NCBI GenBank assembly: GCA_018065365.1
Contig: JAGHTH010000087.1
Span: forward strand, 1 to 11,336
DNA length: 11,336 nt
From: Candidatus Coliplasma caballi
GTDB taxonomy: Bacteria; Bacillota; Clostridia; Oscillospirales; CAG-382
Direction: 5' to 3'
The notes below the pieces were generated by a model. That model ran no database searches and was not told the DNA's origin. It saw only the letters and a program-made list of their open reading frames with translations. Below, in pieces: positions 6,289 to 11,336 of this stretch. Position 1 is the first letter of the stretch. The number at the start of each line of letters is the position of its first letter. The position numbers and the translations under genes are program-made.

Positions 6289-7394
6289 ACGAAAGCGGAA
6301 AGAAACCGCTTTACGTCTTCTTCGGTGTTTCCTCTCCCGATGCTGACACGAACGCCGCCCGTTTCGAGCGTGCCGAGCGCCCGGTGCGCCGTCGGCGCGC
6401 AGTGCAGTCCCGCGCGTACGGCAAAACCTTTTGCGGAAAGGGCTTCGGCGACGGTTTCACAGTCCGTCCCCTCAAGGTTGAACAGAACGACCGGCAGATA
6501 CGCCCCGCCGTCCTCTCTCCCGTGAATGCGAACGCCGCGTTTGCTTTTCAGCCCTTCCGCCAGCATTTCGCAGAGCCGCCCTTCCTCGCGCGGGTATCGA
6601 AATTCTTTTGCCGCAGCGCAGAGTCCCGCGATGCCGCAGACGTTCGGGGTACCGGCTTCCAGCCGCTCGGGCAGAGATTCCGGCATCCCGGTCAGAATGG
6701 ATTGCGTTCCGCTGCCGCCCTCGATGACGGTGCGGAAACGGAGCTCTTTGTCCGGATTGCAGATCAGCGCGCCGGTCCCCATCGGGCCGTAAAGCCCTTT
6801 GTGCCCCGGAATGCAGATGACGTCGGCACCGAGCTTTCGAATGTCGATCGGAATGTGTCCCGCCGTCTGCGAACAGTCCGCGATCAGCAGGAAATCTTCT
6901 CTGCCGACGCTTTCCCGCATTTTTTCAAGCGGAAGCAGCCGCCCGCAGACGTTGGAAGCGTGCGTAACGACTGCCATCGCGGCGTGCTTTCCGGCACAAA
7001 GCGAAAAATTTTCCACCGTCTTTTCGTCGCTCGCGAGATCGACGTGGAATTGCTTCATCGTGATCTCCTGCGCGAGCCGTAACGCGTGAAGCGGGCGTAC
7101 GACGGCGTTGTGTTCCAGGTCGGAAGTGATGACCTCGCTTCCCGGAAGGTATAACCCTTTGATCGCCAGATTGAGCGCAAAGGTCGCGCTCGGCGTCAGC
7201 ACTACGTTTTCGGGCGTGCTCCCGAACAGTTCCGCCAACCTGCACCGGCAGGAAAACACAAGTTCTTCCGCCATTCTCGCGGGCGGATGCCCGCTTCTGC
7301 CGGGGTTTCCGAGTGTGCGGTGCGCCTGCGTCATGGCACGAAGGACGGCTTCGCTTTTCGGAAAACCCGTCGCGGCGTGATCAAAATAGGTCAT
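6285..7394 (-). CDS. Cysteine desulfurase-like class V aminotransferase
   Basis: This PLP enzyme of 369 residues has the cysteine desulfurase fold. Family members take sulfur from cysteine (or selenium from selenocysteine) as an enzyme-bound persulfide and pass it on. Visible features are the N-terminal YFDHAATGFPK, His95 in SDLEHNAV (stacks on PLP), Asp173 in IADCSQTAGH (binds the PLP nitrogen), Lys199 in PGHKGLYGP (Schiff base) and the candidate persulfide Cys332 in RAGLHCAP. The length fits the shorter 'cysteine desulfurase family protein' group often found next to DUF3343 genes, rather than the SufS (about 405) or IscS (about 404) proteins. It is the second gene of an operon. Its ATG lies three bases after the DUF3343 stop, and its AAAGGA sits within the end of that gene. 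No suf or isc scaffold gene is adjacent, so the acceptor is unknown. Confidence 0.9.
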   Translation of the reverse strand: MTYFDHAATGFPKSEAVLRAMTQAHRTLGNPGRSGHPPARMAEELVFSCRCRLAELFGSTPENVVLTPSATFALNLAIKGLYLPGSEVITSDLEHNAVVRPLHALRLAQEITMKQFHVDLASDEKTVENFSLCAGKHAAMAVVTHASNVCGRLLPLEKMRESVGREDFLLIADCSQTAGHIPIDIRKLGADVICIPGHKGLYGPMGTGALICNPDKELRFRTVIEGGSGTQSILTGMPESLPERLEAGTPNVCGIAGLCAAAKEFRYPREEGRLCEMLAEGLKSKRGVRIHGREDGGAYLPVVLFNLEGTDCETVAEALSAKGFAVRAGLHCAPTAHRALGTLETGGVRVSIGRGNTEEDVKRFLSAFV

Positions 7395-7397
7395 CGG

Positions 7398-7634
7398 TCA
7401 GCCGTCCTTTCTTGCGGATGCGTCGGTGATCCCGAGAACGCGGATGCCCGCACGGCTCAAGATCACTTCGGCGCGCGGGGCGTCTTCGGCGTCGAGCTTC
7501 ACGCCGTACCCGCAGCTTCGGATGGCTCGTATGGCGGATTCCCGCGTGAGAGAGGAAGGGATCCGCTCTTTTTGCAGCAGTTCTTTGGCTTTCATGGCGT
7601 AGGTAACGGACGTCAATACCAGAATTCGTTCCAT
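7398..7634 (-). CDS. DUF3343 protein, putative sulfur/selenium carrier-like
   Basis: This small protein of 78 residues resembles the DUF3343 family, whose members are described as putative Se/S carrier-like proteins. It begins MERILVLTSVTYAMKAKELL, a beta strand and helix with the family's 'T..A..AE..L' pattern. It carries the conserved Cys-Gly of the family at Cys41-Gly42 (RSCGYGVKL), which is the likely chalcogen-bearing or redox residue. The ATG at 7634 is preceded by AGGGAG about 11 bases upstream. A longer in-frame form from 7679 adds 15 residues unlike the family and lacks a ribosome binding site, so I reject it. The gene is tightly coupled to the downstream desulfurase-like gene (3-base gap), which suggests that the pair forms a donor and acceptor. 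Confidence 0.8.
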   Translation of the reverse strand: MERILVLTSVTYAMKAKELLQKERIPSSLTRESAIRAIRSCGYGVKLDAEDAPRAEVILSRAGIRVLGITDASARKDG

Positions 7635-7658
7635 TGCTTTTTCATCTCCCTCACAGGA

Positions 7659-7687
7659 AGTATATGCGCCCGTCCGCAAGCGGTGTA
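7659..7687 (-). promoter_or_regulatory. Weak candidate promoter for the DUF3343-desulfurase operon
   Basis: On the minus strand a TATACT (7664-7659) lies 17 bases from TACACC (7687-7682), which matches the -35 consensus at only three positions. It is the best candidate I can find before the operon, but it is weak. Confidence 0.3.
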
Positions 7688-7750
7688 TCGAAAAAAGTTT
7701 TTTTCGCGTTCAAACATTGCAAAAACAGGGAAAACCTTGCGTTCGTCCCC

Positions 7751-7779
7751 TTGACAAAAGTTCGTTTCCGATGTATAAT
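7751..7779 (+). promoter_or_regulatory. Perfect consensus sigma-A promoter for gltX-glnS
   Basis: TTGACA (7751-7756), 17-base spacer, TATAAT (7774-7779). Transcription should begin near 7786, only about 28 bases before the gltX ATG. This leaves no room for a T-box or other leader regulator, so expression is probably high and not controlled by a leader. Confidence 0.88.
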
Positions 7780-7813
7780 ATGACGATAAAATAGGATTCT
7801 TGTGAGGTTCTGT

Positions 7814-9496
7814 ATGGATTTTGAATTGCTTGCGGAACTGCTGTTCCCCCACATTGATAAAACGCCTGCCGAAATGGAGGCGATTTATCCGCCGCGTACG
7901 CTTCCCGAGGGCGCCAAGGTAACGCGTTTTGCGCCCAGCCCGACGGGTTTCGTGCATTTCGGCGGAATGTATCAGGTCATGATCGACGAACGGCTTGCCC
8001 ACCAGTCCGGCGGCGTGCTGTACCTTCGTATCGAAGACACCGACGCCAAGCGGGAAGTTCCCGGCGCGGCGCAGTCGCTGATTCGCACGCTGGCGCATTA
8101 CGGCGTTCATTTTGATGAAGGCGCCGCGATCGGCGAAGACGGCGGTATCGTCGGAAAAGGCATCTACGGCCCGTACAAACAGTCTGAACGCGCCGTGATC
8201 TACCAGACCTACGCGAAGCAGCTTGTCCGTGAGGGCAAAGCGTACCCGGTGTTCTCCACGCCGGAGGAACTCGAAAAGACGCTTGCGGCGGATAAGAAGA
8301 CCGAGAACAAAACGAAAGACTGGGAAGCGAACGCCGAAGAAGCGAAGAAAGAAATGCTCGCAAACCGCAACTTCACGATCGAACAGGTCAAAGCGGAACT
8401 CGAGGCGGGCCATCCGTTCGTCCTGCGCGTGCTCGCGGACGGCGACGGCGAAAAGAAAGTTCACTTTACCGACCTGATCAAAGGCAATCTGGAACTTCCC
8501 GAGAACGAAGAAGACTTTGTCCTGCTCAAATCGGACGGAATCCCGACCTACCATTTCGCACACGCGGTCGATGATCACCTGATGGGTACGACGCACGTGA
8601 TCCGCGGCGAAGAATGGCTGCCGAGTTTGCCGAAGCATATCCAGCTGTTCCGCTACCTCGGCTTCCGTCTGCCAAAATATCTGCACACCGCGCAGGTGCT
8701 CCGGATGGATGAGGAAGGCAACAAGAAAAAACTTTCCAAGCGCGATATGGGCGCCAAGATGGAAGATTACGACGCAATGGGCTATCCGCCCGAAAGCGTG
8801 ATCGAATACCTGATGACGCTTCTCAATTCGAACTACGAGGAATGGCACGCGGTCAATCCGACGCTGCCCTATACCGAGTTCCCGTTCTCCGTCAAGAAGA
8901 TGAGTACCTCGGGCTGCCTCTTTGATTTTGATAAACTGAACGACGTTTCCAAGAACGTGATCTCGCTGATGCCCGTCGAAAAGGTCTGTGCGGATCTGAC
9001 CGCCTGGGCAGACGCGTTCGATCCCGACTTTGCCGCTTGCCTGAAAGCAGATCCCGCGGTAACGCAGGCGATCTTCTCGATCGGCCGCGGCGGCAAAAAG
9101 CCGAGAAAAGACTTTGCGAACTGGAAAGAAGCCAAGAATTTCGTGCAGTTCTTCTTTGATCCGTATTACGCGATCGAGGAACCCGTTACGGAGTTCTCCG
9201 CGGACGAGATCAAAGCCGTGTTGGAAGATTATCTCGCGTCCTACGATCCGGAAGACGACGCAAACGGCTGGTTTGAAAAGGTCAAGGCGGTCGCGGAAAA
9301 GAACGGCTATTGCACGAATATGAAAGAGTACAAGGCGAACCCGGACGGCTGGAAAGGCAGTATCGGAGACGTCAGCACCTTTATCCGTGTCGCGCTGACC
9401 GGCAGGAAGAATTCTCCCGATCTTTACACCGTGATCGGTATTCTCGGAGCGGAACGCGCTTGCGCACGGATCCGCGCTTACGAAAACAATCTTTGA
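7814..9496 (+). CDS. gltX: Glutamate--tRNA ligase
   Basis: This class I aminoacyl-tRNA synthetase of 560 residues charges tRNA-Glu with glutamate using ATP in the cytoplasm. After a leader of about 30 residues typical of clostridial forms (FELLAELLFPHI, then YPPRTLPEGAKVTR), the catalytic Rossmann domain starts with FAPSPTGFVHFGG. The HIGH-motif equivalent is His48-Phe-Gly-Gly51. The KMSKS equivalent is KLSKR at 306-310, followed by the helical anticodon-binding region to residue 560. It is longer than the usual 470-490 residues of bacterial GltX. I chose the ATG at 7814 because homologues begin MDF/MDY and GAGG lies six bases upstream. An in-frame GTG at 7802, with AGGA five bases before it, is the alternative. 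It is the first gene of an operon with glnS. Whether it also charges tRNA-Gln is not visible from sequence alone. Confidence 0.95.
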   Translation: MDFELLAELLFPHIDKTPAEMEAIYPPRTLPEGAKVTRFAPSPTGFVHFGGMYQVMIDERLAHQSGGVLYLRIEDTDAKREVPGAAQSLIRTLAHYGVHFDEGAAIGEDGGIVGKGIYGPYKQSERAVIYQTYAKQLVREGKAYPVFSTPEELEKTLAADKKTENKTKDWEANAEEAKKEMLANRNFTIEQVKAELEAGHPFVLRVLADGDGEKKVHFTDLIKGNLELPENEEDFVLLKSDGIPTYHFAHAVDDHLMGTTHVIRGEEWLPSLPKHIQLFRYLGFRLPKYLHTAQVLRMDEEGNKKKLSKRDMGAKMEDYDAMGYPPESVIEYLMTLLNSNYEEWHAVNPTLPYTEFPFSVKKMSTSGCLFDFDKLNDVSKNVISLMPVEKVCADLTAWADAFDPDFAACLKADPAVTQAIFSIGRGGKKPRKDFANWKEAKNFVQFFFDPYYAIEEPVTEFSADEIKAVLEDYLASYDPEDDANGWFEKVKAVAEKNGYCTNMKEYKANPDGWKGSIGDVSTFIRVALTGRKNSPDLYTVIGILGAERACARIRAYENNL

Positions 9497-9507
9497 GGAC
9501 GAACGAT

Positions 9508-11148
9508 ATGGAAGAAACCACAAACTTTATTGAGGAAGCCATCAACGCCGATCTTGCCGAGGGCAAGGTCAGCGCCGTGCATACCCGGTTTCCGCCGGAG
9601 CCCAACGGATATTTGCATATCGGACATTGTAAAGCGCTTACGATCGACTTCGGTACGGCGCGCAAATATAACGGACTTTGCAATCTCCGCATGGACGACA
9701 CGAACCCCGCCAAAGAGGACACCGAGTACGTCGATGCGATCATGGAAGACATCCATTGGCTCGGTTTTGATTGGGACGACCGCTTCTTTTACGGCTCCGA
9801 TTATTTTGAAAAAGACTATGAGTTTGCCGTCGAACTGATCAAAAAAGGGTTGGCTTACGTCTGTGAGCTGACGCCGGATCAGTTCCGCGAATACCGCGGC
9901 GATCTGACGCATCCGGCAATTTCTCCGTTCCGCGACAGACCGATCGAGGAGAACTTGGATCTGTTTGCCAGAATGAGAAACGGCGAGTTCCCGGAGGGCA
10001 AATATACCCTGCGCGCCAAGATTGATCTCGCGTCGGGCAATTTCTGTATGCGCGATCCCGTTTTGTACCGCATCAAATACGTGGAACATCACAGACAGGG
10101 TACCAAGTGGTGCATTTTCCCGATGTACGATTTCGCGCATCCGATCCAGGACGCGCTGGAGGGTGTAACGCATTCCCTCTGCTCTCTGGAGTATGAGATC
10201 CATCGTCCGCTGTACAATTGGGTTGTCGATAACGTCAGCGTGCCCTGTAAACCGCGCCAGATCGAATTTGCGCGTCTGAACATGACTTACACCGTGATGA
10301 GCAAGCGTTTCTTGAGAGGGCTTGTGGAAAGCGGGAAAGTGGACGGATGGGACGATCCCCGTATGCCCACTCTCTGCGGCCTGCGCCGCAGAGGTTACAC
10401 GCCTGCTTCGATTCTGGATTTCTGCAACCGCATCGGCGTAGCGAAATCCGACAGCATCGTGGACATTTCTCTGTTCGAACACCGCATCCGTGAGGAACTG
10501 AACGAAACGGCGGCGCGTCGTGTCGCGGTGCTTCATCCGATCCGTGTCGTCGTGGAGAATTATCCCGAGGACAAGACGGAATATTTTGACCTGCCCAACA
10601 ATCCGAAAGACGAGAACGCGGGTACCCGCAAGGTTGCCTTTACCAAAGAACTCTACATCGACGCGGAAGATTTTTCGCTCGATCCGCCTCCGAAGTTCTT
10701 CCGCCTCAAACCCGACGGGGAAGTTCGTCTCATGGGCGCTTATATCGTGAAATACAAGTCCTGCAAGCAGGATGAAAACGGGAACGTAACCGAAATTACC
10801 GTTACTGCCGATCTGGAGAGCGGCTGCGGCAATCCCACCGACGGCAGAAAAGTCAAAGGAACGATCCATTGGGTTTCCGCTTCCGACAGCATCGAGTCCG
10901 ACGTCTGCCTGTACGACCGTCTGTTCACGATCGAGAACACCGGCGCGATCCCGGAGGGCAAGACCTTCGACGATTATATCAATCCCGCGTCCGCGGTCGT
11001 TCTGCACGGCTGCCGGCTGGAGAAGGCGCTTGCCGACGCAAAGGTCGGAGAGAAGTTCCAGTTCGTCCGTACGGGCTACTTTACCAAAGACAGCAAGCGC
11101 GATGCGTTCTTGCGCATCGTGGAACTCAAAGACAACAAGCCCTTTTAA
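9508..11148 (+). CDS. glnS: Glutamine--tRNA ligase
   Basis: This class I synthetase of 546 residues charges tRNA-Gln directly with glutamine; E. coli GlnRS has about 554. It shows the GlnRS-specific N-terminal RFPPEPNGYLHIGH, with HIGH at 37-40. Next comes the LRMDDTNP segment, which binds the amino acid and distinguishes this subfamily from GluRS. The acceptor-binding insertion follows, then the KMSKS equivalent VMSKR at 263-267. The C-terminal beta-barrel anticodon-binding domains run from about residue 335 to the end, including RLKPDGEVRLMGAYI. There is no C-terminal fusion. The start is the ATG at 9508. GAGG overlaps the gltX stop nine bases upstream, and the 11-base gap to gltX means co-transcription and probable coupling. 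Many Bacillota instead make Gln-tRNA indirectly with GatCAB; having glnS suggests a direct route in this organism. Confidence 0.96.
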   Translation: MEETTNFIEEAINADLAEGKVSAVHTRFPPEPNGYLHIGHCKALTIDFGTARKYNGLCNLRMDDTNPAKEDTEYVDAIMEDIHWLGFDWDDRFFYGSDYFEKDYEFAVELIKKGLAYVCELTPDQFREYRGDLTHPAISPFRDRPIEENLDLFARMRNGEFPEGKYTLRAKIDLASGNFCMRDPVLYRIKYVEHHRQGTKWCIFPMYDFAHPIQDALEGVTHSLCSLEYEIHRPLYNWVVDNVSVPCKPRQIEFARLNMTYTVMSKRFLRGLVESGKVDGWDDPRMPTLCGLRRRGYTPASILDFCNRIGVAKSDSIVDISLFEHRIREELNETAARRVAVLHPIRVVVENYPEDKTEYFDLPNNPKDENAGTRKVAFTKELYIDAEDFSLDPPPKFFRLKPDGEVRLMGAYIVKYKSCKQDENGNVTEITVTADLESGCGNPTDGRKVKGTIHWVSASDSIESDVCLYDRLFTIENTGAIPEGKTFDDYINPASAVVLHGCRLEKALADAKVGEKFQFVRTGYFTKDSKRDAFLRIVELKDNKPF

Positions 11149-11189
11149 GTATTTTTCCGAACGACTTGTAACGAGAACGGGGTGATGGG

Positions 11190-11336
11190 ATGGAATACGA
11201 TTGGATCGTGGTCGGCGCCGGAATGACGGGCGCGTGCTTTGCCAGAAAAATGGCAGAGGACGGACAGCGCGTTCTCCTTTTGGAAATGCGCGCACAGATC
11301 GCCGGCAACGCGTATGACTGCGACAACGAGGACGGC
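11190..11336 (+). CDS. glf: UDP-galactopyranose mutase, N-terminal fragment (truncated by window edge)
   Basis: Only the first 49 codons are present. They encode a classical FAD-binding Rossmann start, YDWIVVGAGMTGACFARKMA (4-23), whose Gly-rich loop is GAGMTG (9-14). An acidic strand end follows (LLLEMR, 29-34), then IAGNAYD (37-43), which corresponds to the family's IGGN-Y motif. This combination is typical of UDP-galactopyranose mutase (Glf), the flavoenzyme that converts UDP-galactopyranose to UDP-galactofuranose for cell-surface glycans. Other FAD-dependent amine-oxidase-like enzymes share the first motif, but the N-Y motif favours Glf. The start ATG is preceded by GGGGTGAT (11179-11186), a strong Shine-Dalgarno match. 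I see no terminator in the 41 bases after glnS, so read-through from the gltX promoter is possible. Confidence 0.82.
   Translation, partial: MEYDWIVVGAGMTGACFARKMAEDGQRVLLLEMRAQIAGNAYDCDNEDG

Noticed and set aside
7635..7679. Upstream extension of the DUF3343 protein to an ATG at 7679
   Set aside because: It adds 15 residues unlike the family and has no ribosome binding site, while the ATG at 7634 gives a standard family start.
7780..7813. T-box or other leader riboswitch before gltX
   Set aside because: The consensus promoter leaves a leader of only about 28 bases, too short for such an element.

Overview
The window reads as ordinary chromosome from a spore-forming, anaerobic-type Bacillota of class Clostridia, probably a gut lineage. 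The main evidence is a dipicolinate synthase pair (dpaA-dpaB), found in endospore formers. Supporting evidence is a membrane pyrophosphatase, a DUF3343/cysteine-desulfurase-like pair, strong AAAGGAG-type ribosome binding sites and textbook TTGACA-17-TATAAT promoters. G+C in genes is moderate to high, and the intergenic regions are AT-rich. I cannot name a genus. I see no insertion sequence, phage gene, CRISPR array, tRNA or rRNA.

Layout, left to right. 1-1311 (minus) is the N-terminal 437 residues of a membrane-bound, ion-pumping pyrophosphatase (hppA), cut by the window edge. A divergent promoter region (1312-1609) separates it from a cytoplasmic GH20-type beta-N-acetylhexosaminidase (1610-3373, plus). 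A bidirectional terminator at 3437-3466 closes this gene and also the convergent dpaA-dpaB operon (4835 down to 3448, minus), which makes the spore-core compound dipicolinic acid. Divergent from dpaA is a lipoprotein with a carboxypeptidase-regulatory-like fold and a transglutaminase-like domain (5049-6230, plus), followed by a strong terminator. Convergent with it is a two-gene operon (7634 down to 6285, minus): a 78-residue DUF3343 protein, then a class V aminotransferase of the cysteine desulfurase type. From 7751 rightwards, a consensus promoter drives gltX, then glnS 11 bases later. The first 49 codons of a UDP-galactopyranose mutase (glf) follow after 41 bases and run off the right edge.

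The genes fall into separate small transcription units: energy and pyrophosphate metabolism, amino-sugar hydrolysis, sporulation, an envelope protein, sulfur or selenium handling, and tRNA charging. One functional link is plausible: tRNA charging and other biosynthesis release pyrophosphate, the substrate of the hppA product. Nothing here is a clear new system. The best leads are the uncharacterised transglutaminase-like lipoprotein beside the dipicolinate operon, the DUF3343/desulfurase pair, the gltX-glnS arrangement, and a terminator that overlaps the end of dpaB.
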